Source of the DNA: AC-32 sp963736055
Lineage (GTDB): Bacteria > Actinomycetota > Thermoleophilia > Gaiellales > Gaiellaceae
Reading direction: 5' to 3'
DNA length: 64,000 nt
NCBI GenBank assembly: GCA_963736055.1
Contig: CAVTNM010000009.1
Span: 62,001-126,000, forward strand
This document shows positions 32,307 through 40,263 of this stretch, one piece after another (within the stretch, counting starts at the first letter, position 1; every line of letters begins with the position of its first letter). The notes beneath the pieces are model-generated. The model saw nothing but the letters and a program-made list of their open reading frames with translations, was not told where the DNA came from and did not search any database. Made by a program: the position numbers and the translations under genes.

Positions 32307-32576
32307 GTGACTCTGACCAAGGAAGCGAAGCTGGAGATCGTCGGCAAGCACGGCCGCGCGGAGGGCGACACCGGGTCGGCCGAGGTGCAGATCGCGCTGC
32401 TGACGGCCCGCATCAACGAGCTCACCGAGCACCTGCGGACGCACCCCAAGGATCACTACTCGCGCCGCGGCCTGCTCAAGCTCGTCGGCCGCCGCCGGCG
32501 GCTCCTGCAGTACCTGCAGAAGCGGAACCTCGAGGGCTATCGCGCCCTCATCCAGGAGCTCGGCCTGAGGAGGTAG
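32307..32576 (+). CDS. rpsO: 30S ribosomal protein S15
   Basis: An 89-residue primary 16S rRNA-binding protein, full length: HGRAEGDTGSAEVQIALLTARI, then HLRTHPKDHYSRRGLLKLVGRRRRLLQYL. The GTG start has GAAGGAGGG just upstream. rpsO-pnp is a conserved pair; see the structured gap at 32604-32689. Confidence 0.97.
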   Translation: MTLTKEAKLEIVGKHGRAEGDTGSAEVQIALLTARINELTEHLRTHPKDHYSRRGLLKLVGRRRRLLQYLQKRNLEGYRALIQELGLRR

Positions 32577-32603
32577 GCCGACCAACGACCCCAACCCCAA
32601 GCC

Positions 32604-32689
32604 GGAGGGTGGAAGTTTGAGAGAGACGCTCCGGCGTCCAGGCCGGACACGTGGCTGACTCAAACCTCCACTCTCCACGGAACGTGGAG
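32604..32689 (+). promoter_or_regulatory. Structured rpsO-pnp leader with alternative hairpins
   Basis: The arms 32604-32621 (GGAGGGTGGAAGTTTGAG) and 32659-32676 (CTCAAACCTCCACTCTCC) pair over 18 positions with one G-U and one A-C, enclosing a GACGC-TCCG-GCGTC hairpin. A second perfect hairpin, CTCCACG-GAA-CGTGGAG (32673-32689), holds the pnp Shine-Dalgarno. The two structures share 32673-32676, so they compete. In E. coli and Streptomyces the equivalent hairpin is cut by RNase III and mediates PNPase autoregulation; the same is inferred here. Confidence 0.75.
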
Positions 32690-32695
32690 GAACAC

Positions 32696-35200
32696 ATGGC
32701 AACAACTACTGAGCCCCGGGTCGCGACGGTCTCTGTCACCGTCGGCGACCAGGAGCTGACCTTCGAGTCGGGCAAGCTGGCCAAGCAGGCCGACGGCGCC
32801 GTGCTCGTCAAAGCGGGCGAGACGATGGTGCTCGCGACCGCGCAGGGCAAGATGGAGGCCCGCGAGGGCGCCGACTTCTTCCCGCTCACCGTCGACGTCG
32901 AGGAGCGCATGTACGCGGCCGGGAAGATCCCCGGCGGCTTCTTCAAGCGCGAAGGCCGGCCGACGGAGCGCGCGATCCTGACCGCCCGCATGATCGACCG
33001 CCCGATCCGGCCGCTCTGGCCGAAGGGCTACAAGAACGAGGTGCACGTGGTCTGCACGACGCTGTCGGCCGACCTCGTCACCGCTCACGACATCCTCTGC
33101 ATCAACGGCGCCTCGGCGGCGCTGATGGTGTCGCCGCTGCCCTTCCTCGGGCCGGTCGGCGCGGTGCGGATCGGCCGCGTCGACGGCGAGCTCGTCGTCA
33201 ACCCGCCGCTGCCGGTGGTCGAGAGCGAAGAAAGCACCCTCGACCTGATCGTCGTCGGCTCGAGAGACGCCTTGACGATGATCGAGGCAGGCGCCGACGA
33301 GGTGCCCGAGGCGACGATGCTCGAGGCCTTCGAGCTCGCCCACGGCGAGATCGTGAAGATCTGCGACGCCCAGGAGGACCTGCGCCGCCAGATCGGCAAG
33401 GAGAAGTGGCTCGATCCGGAGCTCACGGCCGAGCTCGAGGAGCAGCACGGCGCCCGCTTCCTGGAGCGGATCGCCTCCGAGGGCCTTCGCGAGGCCGGAG
33501 CGGTCGTCGAGGAGCTGGTGTCCGAGTTGACGCCGCCGCTCTCGATGGAGTCGAGCGAGGAGGACATCAGGCGCCAGATCCAGGTGCGGTCCAGCCTCGC
33601 CATGATCCTCGACCGCCAGCGGCTCGAGGCCGTGCTCGGCCCGGTGCGGGAGCAGTTCGAGGAGGAGCTACGCGGCCTGACCGAGGCCGAGCAGGACTCG
33701 AAGGAGCTCAAGTCGGCCAAGCGGAGCCTGCTCTTCGGCCGGATCGAGGAGGAGCTCGCGCTGCCGTTCCCGGTGGGCGCGCCTGCGACCGACGAGGACA
33801 CGCCGGTCCAGAAGGATTCGGTCACGCGCCAGTACGTCAAGCGTGCGGCCGAGACCATCTACAAGGAGCTCGTCCGCCGCAAGATCGCGGTCGAGAAGCG
33901 CCGGCCCGACGGGCGCGAGCCGGAGGAGATCCGCCCGATCACGTGCGAGGTGCGGGTCAGCCCGCGCACGCACGGTTCCGCGCTCTTCACGCGAGGCCAG
34001 ACGCAGATCATGTCGCTGCTCACCCTCGGCACCGCCAAGGAGGGCCAGCGGATCGACGACCTCTCGCTGGAGAAGGACCGCCGCTACATGCACCACTACA
34101 ACTTCCCGCCCTACTCGGTCGGGGAGACGGGCTTCATGCGAGGCCCGAAGCGGCGTGACATCGGCCACGGCGCGCTCGCGCAGCGGGCGCTCGAGCCGGT
34201 GATCCCGCCGGCGGAGGAATTCCCCTACACGATCCGGATCGTGTCCGAGACGCTCGAGTCGAACGGCTCGTCGTCGATGGGCTCGGTCTGCGGCTCGACG
34301 CTGGCGCTCCAGGATGCCGGCGTGCCGATCAAGGCCCCCGTCGGGGGGATCGCGATGGGCCTCGTCAAGGAGGACGAGGACTACGTGATCCTGACCGACA
34401 TCCAGGGCGCCGAGGACCACCTCGGCGACATGGACTTCAAGGTCGCCGGCACCCGGGACGGCATCACCGCGCTCCAGATGGACATCAAGATCACCGGCGT
34501 CACGCAGGAGATCATGAGCAACGCCCTGGAGCAGGCGAAGCAGGCTCGCACGTTCATCCTCGACAAGATGGCCGAGGTGCTCCCGGAGAGCCGCGAGCAA
34601 CTCGCCTCGCACGCGCCGCGCATCTCCTCGATCAAGATCGATCCGGAGAAGATCGGCATGGTGATCGGCAAGGGCGGCGAGACGATCCGCTCGCTCGAGG
34701 GCGACTACGAGGTCCAGATCGACATCGAAGAGGACGGCACCATCCTCATCTACGCCACCGAAGGCGAGAAGGCCGACGCTGCGATCGCGGCGATCGAGTC
34801 GCTCACGAAAGAGCCCGAGGTGGGGGACACCTACACCGGCAAGGTCGTCAAGACAACGCAGTTCGGCGCCTTCGTCGAGCTCAAGAAGGGCACCGACGGC
34901 CTGCTCCACGTCTCCAACGTCGGCCCGGGCAGGGTCGGCCACATCGAGGACGTGATCGGGCGCGGCGACGTGCTCGACGTCGTCGTGCAGGAGGTGGACA
35001 AGGAGCGCGGCCGGATCGGGCTGAAGCTCGTCGCCAAGCACGAGAACGGCAACCTCGTCCAGCCCGAGGAGCTGATCGAGCGCGCCAAGGACGCCCCGCC
35101 GCGCCCGCAGGAGGATCGTCCTCCGCGCCGCGACGGCGAGCGGGGCCGCGGCCGCGGGGGCGGCGGCGGCCGTGGTCGAGGCGGCGGCCGAGACCGCTAG
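32696..35200 (+). CDS. pnp: Polyribonucleotide nucleotidyltransferase (PNPase)
   Basis: An 834-residue 3'-5' phosphorolytic RNase. Two RNase PH domains flank a helical domain: MYAAGKIPGGFFKREGRP and FPPYSVGETGFMRGPKRRDIGHG are diagnostic. The KH domain (KIGMVIGKGGETIRSLEGD) and S1 domain (VGDTYTGKVVKTTQFGAFVEL) follow, then an Arg/Gly-rich tail (RGRGRGGGGGRGRGGGRDR). I chose the ATG at 32696, with GTGGAGG 5 nt upstream; the ATG-like start at 32651 would sit inside the leader hairpin. Confidence 0.97.
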   Translation: MATTTEPRVATVSVTVGDQELTFESGKLAKQADGAVLVKAGETMVLATAQGKMEAREGADFFPLTVDVEERMYAAGKIPGGFFKREGRPTERAILTARMIDRPIRPLWPKGYKNEVHVVCTTLSADLVTAHDILCINGASAALMVSPLPFLGPVGAVRIGRVDGELVVNPPLPVVESEESTLDLIVVGSRDALTMIEAGADEVPEATMLEAFELAHGEIVKICDAQEDLRRQIGKEKWLDPELTAELEEQHGARFLERIASEGLREAGAVVEELVSELTPPLSMESSEEDIRRQIQVRSSLAMILDRQRLEAVLGPVREQFEEELRGLTEAEQDSKELKSAKRSLLFGRIEEELALPFPVGAPATDEDTPVQKDSVTRQYVKRAAETIYKELVRRKIAVEKRRPDGREPEEIRPITCEVRVSPRTHGSALFTRGQTQIMSLLTLGTAKEGQRIDDLSLEKDRRYMHHYNFPPYSVGETGFMRGPKRRDIGHGALAQRALEPVIPPAEEFPYTIRIVSETLESNGSSSMGSVCGSTLALQDAGVPIKAPVGGIAMGLVKEDEDYVILTDIQGAEDHLGDMDFKVAGTRDGITALQMDIKITGVTQEIMSNALEQAKQARTFILDKMAEVLPESREQLASHAPRISSIKIDPEKIGMVIGKGGETIRSLEGDYEVQIDIEEDGTILIYATEGEKADAAIAAIESLTKEPEVGDTYTGKVVKTTQFGAFVELKKGTDGLLHVSNVGPGRVGHIEDVIGRGDVLDVVVQEVDKERGRIGLKLVAKHENGNLVQPEELIERAKDAPPRPQEDRPPRRDGERGRGRGGGGGRGRGGGRDR

Positions 35201-35215
35201 CGCGTCGATTGTCGC

Positions 35216-35779
35216 TTGACGCACGACGTCATCGTCACCCTTGCAGCGTTGGGGGTCGCGGGCCAGGTGCTCGCGGCCCTCTTGCTGCTGATCGGGATCG
35301 CCTGGGTCTTCGGCCTGCGCAGTCCCGGCGATGCGCTCCGCAGGGGAGTCGAGGGCTACGAGCTCTGGCTCGTCTTCCTCGTCTCCGCGATCGCGACGGG
35401 CGGGAGCCTCTTCTTCTCGGAAGTGGCCGGATTCGTCCCGTGTGAGCTCTGCTGGTTCCAGCGGATCTGCATGTACCCACTCTCGATCATCACGCTGCTC
35501 GCCGCCCTCGCCAACGACCGTCACGTAGCCCGCTACCTGCTGCCCCTGCCGCTCGTCGGTGCCGGCGTCTCCGTCTACCACCTGCTGGTGGAGAACGGGG
35601 TCGTGAAGCAGGCGCAGGCTTGCCTGATCTCGGCGCCGGGAGGCTGCGCGACCAAATGGATCGAGGAGTTCGGCTACGTGACGATCCCGACGCTCGCGCT
35701 GACCGGGTTCGCGCTCTGCTTTGCGTTCCTTCTACTGGCGGCGGCGCCCGCGCCTGCGGCTACCTTGTTGGAAGCATGA
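35216..35779 (+). CDS. DsbB-type disulfide-generating membrane protein
   Basis: A 187-residue four-helix membrane protein that passes electrons from a DsbA-like thioredoxin to quinone. Active cysteines are in FVPCELCWFQRICMYP (about residues 75-90) and a second pair in QAC-LISAPGGC (near 134-142). The TTG at 35216 is the apparent start. The stop overlaps the dsbA start (ATGA), so oxidase and thiol protein are translationally coupled. Confidence 0.92.
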   Translation: MTHDVIVTLAALGVAGQVLAALLLLIGIAWVFGLRSPGDALRRGVEGYELWLVFLVSAIATGGSLFFSEVAGFVPCELCWFQRICMYPLSIITLLAALANDRHVARYLLPLPLVGAGVSVYHLLVENGVVKQAQACLISAPGGCATKWIEEFGYVTIPTLALTGFALCFAFLLLAAAPAPAATLLEA

Positions 35780-36573
35780 CGAGCGGCAAGCAAGCACGAC
35801 GCCAACGGCAGGCCCAGGCGCGCCCTCCGGTTCGCAGCACGGGCGGAGGCCGGCAGGCTTCGAGCAAGGTGCTGCTGTTCGCGGCCGCGGGAATCGTCGG
35901 AGTCGCCGCCGCGATCGCGCTCGTGTTCGCGTTCAGCGGCGGTTCCTCTTCGAGCTCGGCGACCACCGCCACCGCGCTTCCGGACGCCGCGGCGGTCACG
36001 GCGATGTTCAAGGGCATCCCCCAGCGCGGAAACGTCCTGGGCAAGCCCTCCGCGCCCGCGACGATGGTCGAGTACATCGACCTCCAGTGCCCGATCTGCC
36101 GCGCCTTCGAGACGGAGACCATGCCGTCGATCATCGATCGCTACGTGCGGACGGGGAAGCTGAGGGTCGAGGCCCGGCCGATCGCCTTCATCGGCCCCGA
36201 CTCCGAACGCGGACGGCTCGGGACGATCGCGGCCGGCCGGCAGAACCGGCTCTTCGACTTCGCCCAGCTGCTGTACGCCAACCAGGGGCCGGAGAACGGC
36301 GGCTGGCTGGACGACACGATGGTCGCCTCGGCCGCGAAGAGCATCCCCGGCGTGAACGTCCAGGAGCTCGTCGACGCGAGCAACTCGAACGGCGTGAAAG
36401 CCACGGCCGGCCAGTACGACTCGCTGGGGAAGGCCGACGCCGTCGGCGGGACGCCGGCGATCTACATCGGGAAGACGGGCGGCACCTATGCACCCGTCTC
36501 CCCGGAGACGGCACCGGACGCGGCCACGGTGTCCGCGGCCATCGAGCGCGCGCTCGCCAAGAAGAGTCAGTAG
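35776..36573 (+). CDS. Membrane-anchored DsbA-like thioredoxin-fold protein
   Basis: A 265-residue protein with a basic N-terminus, one membrane helix (LLFAAAGIVGVAAAIALVFAF, near 35-55) and an extracytoplasmic DsbA/thioredoxin domain. The redox motif is CPIC in YIDLQCPICRAFE, and the cis-proline region reads VGGTPAIYIG. It should form disulfides in exported proteins and be reoxidised by the DsbB product just upstream. The 3' end overlaps the convergent metalloprotease gene by 7 bp. Confidence 0.92.
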   Translation: MTSGKQARRQRQAQARPPVRSTGGGRQASSKVLLFAAAGIVGVAAAIALVFAFSGGSSSSSATTATALPDAAAVTAMFKGIPQRGNVLGKPSAPATMVEYIDLQCPICRAFETETMPSIIDRYVRTGKLRVEARPIAFIGPDSERGRLGTIAAGRQNRLFDFAQLLYANQGPENGGWLDDTMVASAAKSIPGVNVQELVDASNSNGVKATAGQYDSLGKADAVGGTPAIYIGKTGGTYAPVSPETAPDAATVSAAIERALAKKSQ

Positions 36574-36920
36574 CGGTCGAGCTCGCGCAGGCGCTCGTCG
36601 CTGATGCCGAAGTGGTGCGCGATCTCGTGCAGGACGACGCGCCGGATCTGCTGCTCGAGCAGGTCCGGGTCGTGCCCGTACAGCCGGACGAGCGGGCCGC
36701 GGTAGATCGAGATCTTGTCCGGCGGCACGGCCGCGTACCAGCTCGACCGCCGCGTCAGCGGGACGCCCTCGTAGAGCCCCAGTAGCGGCATTCCGGGAGG
36801 CGGCTCCTCCTCGATCACGAGCTCGAGGTTGGACATGGCTTTGCGGAGGTCGTCCGGGAGCGACTCGATCGCGTCCGCGGCAACCTGCTCGAAATCCAGC
36901 TCGGGGTACGGCTCGTCCAT
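36567..36920 (-). CDS. Small zincin-like metalloprotease (TTHA0227-type)
   Basis: This 117-residue protein carries VVLHEIAHHFGISDERLREL, the HExxH zinc-binding helix and downstream glycine, in a minimal zincin of the DUF1025/MMP_TTHA0227 type. An N-terminal region LELVIEEEPPPGMPLLGLYEG is typical of the family. No signal peptide. Natural substrates are unknown. TAGGCT lies 6 nt before the ATG, so the mRNA is probably leaderless. Confidence 0.85.
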   Translation of the reverse strand: MDEPYPELDFEQVAADAIESLPDDLRKAMSNLELVIEEEPPPGMPLLGLYEGVPLTRRSSWYAAVPPDKISIYRGPLVRLYGHDPDLLEQQIRRVVLHEIAHHFGISDERLRELDRY

Positions 36921-36926
36921 CCGGTG

Positions 36927-36932
36927 AGCCTA
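36927..36932 (-). promoter_or_regulatory. Leaderless -10 box of the zincin gene
   Basis: TAGGCT on the minus strand ends 6 nt before the ATG at 36920. It lies back-to-back with the plus-strand box at 36943-36948 in a gap of only 34 bp. Confidence 0.55.
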
Positions 36933-36942
36933 GCCACCCGAG

Positions 36943-36948
36943 TACGAT
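36943..36948 (+). promoter_or_regulatory. Leaderless -10 box of the M16 peptidase operon
   Basis: TACGAT ends 6 nt before the GTG at 36955 and there is no Shine-Dalgarno. Its -35 region would cover the start codon of the divergent zincin gene. Confidence 0.55.
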
Positions 36949-36954
36949 CCGACC

Positions 36955-38247
36955 GTGCAGCAGAAGTACGTGCTCACGGAGCTCGACTCGGGCGAGCGCG
37001 TCATCTCGGAGCGGCTGGCGCACGTCCGCTCGGTCGCGGTCGGATTCTGGATCGGGGCCGGCTCCCGCGACGAGACGGACGCCAAGGCCGGCGTCTCGCA
37101 CTTCATCGAGCACCTCCTCTTCAAGGGAACGGCGTCCTACAGCGCGCAGGAGATCGCCGAGATCTTCGACGCCCTCGGCGGCGAGCTGAACGCCGCCACC
37201 TCGCGCGAGCACACCGTCGTCTACGCGCGCGTCCCGGACGAGCGCCTGGAGACGGCACTCGACGTGATGGGGGAGATGGTCTTCGCGCCGGCCTTCGCCG
37301 AGATGGACGCCGAGCGCGAGGTCGTCCTCGAGGAGATCGCCATGTACGAGGACCAGCCGCAGGAGCTCGTCCACGACCTGATCTCCGAGGCGACGTTCGG
37401 ATCGCATCCGCTCGGACGGCCCATCATCGGCCGCGCCGAGGTCATCTCGAGCGTCTCGCGTCGCACGGTGTCGAGCTATCACCGCTCGATGTACGTGCCC
37501 GGGAACGTCGTCGCCGCGGCCGCAGGCAATCTCAAGCACGAGGAGTTCGAGCGGCTGCTGCTGCGGGCGCAGCGCAAGGCGGTCGCCGCCGCCCGCACCG
37601 GCCCCCGGGTCCGTCCGCCCCTCGTCAAGGCGCCCGCTCCCAGCCTGCGCTTCCAACAGAAAGACACCGAGCAGTACCACGTCTGCGTGGCCGCTCCGGG
37701 GATCGCCCGCTCCGACAAGCGCCGCTTCGCCGCCTCGCTCCTGGACGGGATCCTGGGCGGCTCCGCGTCCTCGCGTCTCTTCCAGGAGATTCGGGAGAAG
37801 AGAGGCATGGCCTACGCCGTCTACAGCTTCGCTGCCCAGTACTCGGACACCGGCCAGATCGGGATCTACATCGGCACGCGTGAGGACAACCTCGCCGCGT
37901 GCTTCGAGATCGCTAGCGAGCAGATCGGCGAGATCGCGGGCGGCAACATTCGGCCGGAGGAGCTCGAACGGGCCAAGGAGAACCTCAAGGGGCGGATCAT
38001 GCTCTCGATGGAGTCGACCTCGACCCGCATGAGCCGGCTCGGGAAGTCGCTGATCACCGACACCGAGCTGCTCTCGATCGAGCGGATCATGGCCGAGATC
38101 GACGCGGTCGAGCCCGAGGCGCTCGCCGACCTGGCCGGAGTGCTGCTCACGCCCGAGCGGCTCTCGGCGGCGGGCATCGGCCCGAACGAGGAGCACTTCC
38201 TGGCAGCGGTCGAGCGCGTGAACCCGGGCCTCGCCAGAGCGGCGTGA
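36955..38247 (+). CDS. M16-family zinc peptidase (processing-peptidase-like)
   Basis: A 430-residue peptidase. The inverted zinc motif HFIEHLLFKGT (HxxEH, near residues 54-58) and the downstream glutamate in EREVVLEEIAMYEDQP mark the active N-terminal half. The C-terminal half has the FQEIREKRGMAYAVYSF loop that closes on substrate. Such proteins resemble mitochondrial processing peptidase and PqqF-like proteases; here it starts an operon with dapB, a lipoprotein and dapA. GTG start, leaderless promoter. The stop overlaps dapB by 4 bp. Confidence 0.93.
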   Translation: MQQKYVLTELDSGERVISERLAHVRSVAVGFWIGAGSRDETDAKAGVSHFIEHLLFKGTASYSAQEIAEIFDALGGELNAATSREHTVVYARVPDERLETALDVMGEMVFAPAFAEMDAEREVVLEEIAMYEDQPQELVHDLISEATFGSHPLGRPIIGRAEVISSVSRRTVSSYHRSMYVPGNVVAAAAGNLKHEEFERLLLRAQRKAVAAARTGPRVRPPLVKAPAPSLRFQQKDTEQYHVCVAAPGIARSDKRRFAASLLDGILGGSASSRLFQEIREKRGMAYAVYSFAAQYSDTGQIGIYIGTREDNLAACFEIASEQIGEIAGGNIRPEELERAKENLKGRIMLSMESTSTRMSRLGKSLITDTELLSIERIMAEIDAVEPEALADLAGVLLTPERLSAAGIGPNEEHFLAAVERVNPGLARAA

Positions 38248-38855
38248 AGGTCGCGCTCTTCGGAGCGGGCGGGAAGGTGGGCGTCGTCCTCGGGCCCGCC
38301 CTGGAGGCGGCCGGACACGAGCTGGTCGAGCTGCCCGACGCCGACGCGATGGTCGACTTCACCGCGCCCGAAGCGGTTGTCCAGAACATCGCCGCGGCGC
38401 TGGACGCGGGCGTGCCGTGCGTCGTCGGAACGAGCGGCTGGGAGTCCGAGGACGTCGCGAGGATGGCCGACGAGGCCGGCCTGGCGGTCTTCTACGCACC
38501 GAACTTCGCCCTCGGCGCCGTGGTGATGATGCGGCTGGCAGCCGAGGCTGCAAAGCACTTCCCCGAGGCGGAGATCGTCGAGCTCCACCACCACAGCAAG
38601 CGCGACGCCCCGTCCGGCACGGCGAAGGCCACGGCCGAGCTTCTGCCCGGTGACCCGACGGTGCACTCCGTGCGGCTCCCGGGGCTCGTCGCCCACCAGG
38701 AGGTGCTTTTCGGCGGGGACGGCCAGCTGCTGACGATCCGCCACGACGCCTACTCGCGTGAGGCGTACGTGCCCGGGGTCCTGCTCGCGCTCGACCGCCT
38801 GCACACCCTCCCGCCGGGCCTGACGGTCGGTCTGGCTACGCTCTTGGAGGCTTGA
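38244..38855 (+). CDS. dapB: 4-hydroxy-tetrahydrodipicolinate reductase (compact form)
   Basis: A 203-residue enzyme of the lysine/diaminopimelate pathway, converting the DapA product with NAD(P)H. The Rossmann start is MKVALFGAGGKVG; VDFTAPEAV, GVPCVVGTSG, and the catalytic VELHHHSKRDAPSGTA motif are clear. It is 40-60 residues shorter than most DapB, mainly in the segment between the glycine loop and VDFT. The order M16-dapB-lipoprotein-dapA puts both early diaminopimelate genes in one unit. Confidence 0.92.
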   Translation: MKVALFGAGGKVGVVLGPALEAAGHELVELPDADAMVDFTAPEAVVQNIAAALDAGVPCVVGTSGWESEDVARMADEAGLAVFYAPNFALGAVVMMRLAAEAAKHFPEAEIVELHHHSKRDAPSGTAKATAELLPGDPTVHSVRLPGLVAHQEVLFGGDGQLLTIRHDAYSREAYVPGVLLALDRLHTLPPGLTVGLATLLEA

Positions 38856-39226
38856 CTCGTGCACTTGCGGCCTTCGCTCTCCTCCTAGCCGTCGTTGTCG
38901 CCGGATGCGGCAGCTCGCCGGCGCCGAAGAAGGGCGACCCGGTGTACGCCGGAATGCCGAGGAGTGCCGCGAAGACGGCGGCGCTCGTGGATTCCCAGTC
39001 GGAGACGAGCGACGGCTCCAACGAGATCTACGGCCACCACCTGCGTCTCGTCTCGATCACGAAAAGCCACGACCCGACCGGAGACGCCGCCTGGCGGGCG
39101 ACCTTCAAGGACCTGACACAGAACGGCGAGCGCCTGTGCATCTGGATGGCGAACGGCCAGTACAGCGGCGCGGTCGCCCTGCAGCCTTGCCCGGGAAGCA
39201 GCCCAGGAGCCGCGGAAGAGCCGTAG
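38852..39226 (+). CDS. Putative lipoprotein
   Basis: A 124-residue protein with a lipoprotein signal: LALLLAVVVAGCGSS-like lipobox at about residues 7-21 (AFALLLAVVVAGC). The mature part is short, with two further cysteines (ERLCIWMANG, LQPCPGSS) that could pair. No known family. The TTG start overlaps the dapB stop by 4 bp. Sits between dapB and dapA, which has its own promoter. Confidence 0.75.
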   Translation: MTRALAAFALLLAVVVAGCGSSPAPKKGDPVYAGMPRSAAKTAALVDSQSETSDGSNEIYGHHLRLVSITKSHDPTGDAAWRATFKDLTQNGERLCIWMANGQYSGAVALQPCPGSSPGAAEEP

Positions 39227-39229
39227 AAT
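39224..39229 (+). promoter_or_regulatory. Leaderless -10 box of dapA
   Basis: TAGAAT overlaps the lipoprotein stop and ends 8 nt before the GTG at 39238. No Shine-Dalgarno is present, so dapA likely has its own leaderless transcript in addition to read-through. Confidence 0.6.
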
Positions 39230-39237
39230 CAGGTCGC

Positions 39238-40122
39238 GTGCTCGGCGAGGTCCTGACCGCGGTCGTTACTCCCTTCGACTCCTCTGGGGCGGTGGATCAC
39301 GAGCGGTTCCGCGAGCTGGCCGCCCATCTCGTCGACAACGGGTCCGACGGGCTCGTGGTCGCCGGCACGACGGGTGAGGCGCCGACGCTCTCCGACGAGG
39401 AGCGGCTCGAGCTGATCTCCGTCGCCGTGGAGGCGATCGGCGACCGCGCGACGGTGGTCGCAGGAACCGGCACCTACTCGACCGCGCACTCGGTGCACCT
39501 GACCGAGCAGGCGCACGAGCTCGGCGTGGACGGCTTTCTCGTCGTGACGCCGTACTACAACAAGCCGCCGGTGCGAGGCATCGTGGAGCACTTCAAGGCG
39601 GTCGCGGCGGTGAGCGACAAGCCGATCGTGGTCTACAACATCCCCGCGCGCGTCGTGCTCAACCTCGAGACCGAGACGATCGCGCAGCTGGCCGAGATCC
39701 CGACGGTGCGAGCGGTCAAGCAGGCTAACGACGACCTGAAGCAGGCCCGGGCGATCGTCGACCTCGATCTCGCGCTCTACGCCGGCGACGACGACCTGAT
39801 CCTGCCGTTCGTCGAGCTCGGGGGCACCGGCGGGGTATGCGTGCACACTCACGTCGTGGGCCCCCAGGTGAAGGAGCTGGTCACGCGGGCCCGAGAGGGC
39901 GACCTCGAGGCCGCACGCGCGCTGGAAGAAGAGACCCGCCCGGCCCTCGAGATCCTCAAGGTGCAGTCGAACCCGATCGCGATCAAGGCCGCGCTGAACC
40001 TGCTCGGGCACGACGTGGGTGGGCTCCGCCTGCCGCTCGTCGAGGCCTCCGACGCCGAGGTCGCGCAGGTGCGCGACTGCCTCGAGCGCCTGAAGCTGCT
40101 CGAACCGAGTCGAGTCGCCTAG
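39238..40122 (+). CDS. dapA: 4-hydroxy-tetrahydrodipicolinate synthase
   Basis: A 294-residue TIM-barrel aldolase joining pyruvate and aspartate semialdehyde. Conserved segments: GTTGEAPTLSDEE, VTPYYNKPPVRGIVEHF, and VYNIPARV with the Schiff-base lysine in TVRAVKQANDD. GTG at 39238 gives the standard length. First step of the diaminopimelate/lysine branch. Confidence 0.96.
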   Translation: MLGEVLTAVVTPFDSSGAVDHERFRELAAHLVDNGSDGLVVAGTTGEAPTLSDEERLELISVAVEAIGDRATVVAGTGTYSTAHSVHLTEQAHELGVDGFLVVTPYYNKPPVRGIVEHFKAVAAVSDKPIVVYNIPARVVLNLETETIAQLAEIPTVRAVKQANDDLKQARAIVDLDLALYAGDDDLILPFVELGGTGGVCVHTHVVGPQVKELVTRAREGDLEAARALEEETRPALEILKVQSNPIAIKAALNLLGHDVGGLRLPLVEASDAEVAQVRDCLERLKLLEPSRVA

Positions 40123-40135
40123 CCGGCGCGGGCAG

Positions 40136-40183
40136 CTAGGACTTCAAGAAAGCGAGCCGGTAGTACCAGGTCATCCGCAGCAT
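40136..40183 (-). CDS. Possible 15-residue micro-ORF
   Basis: MLRMTWYYRLAFLKS is preceded by a near-perfect AGGAGG at 6-nt spacing. It lies 80 bp downstream of the HD-GYP stop on the same strand, and faces dapA. An overlapping frame from 40187 would give 22 residues but with poor spacing. There is no downstream gene to attenuate. Could be a translated peptide or chance. Confidence 0.35.
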   Translation of the reverse strand: MLRMTWYYRLAFLKS

Positions 40184-40263
40184 CCATTCCCTCCTTTTGT
40201 CTTGCCGCCGACCCAGTGTGGTCAGGGGAGAGCTCACGGGAATCCCCCGCGTGGGGGGTATCG

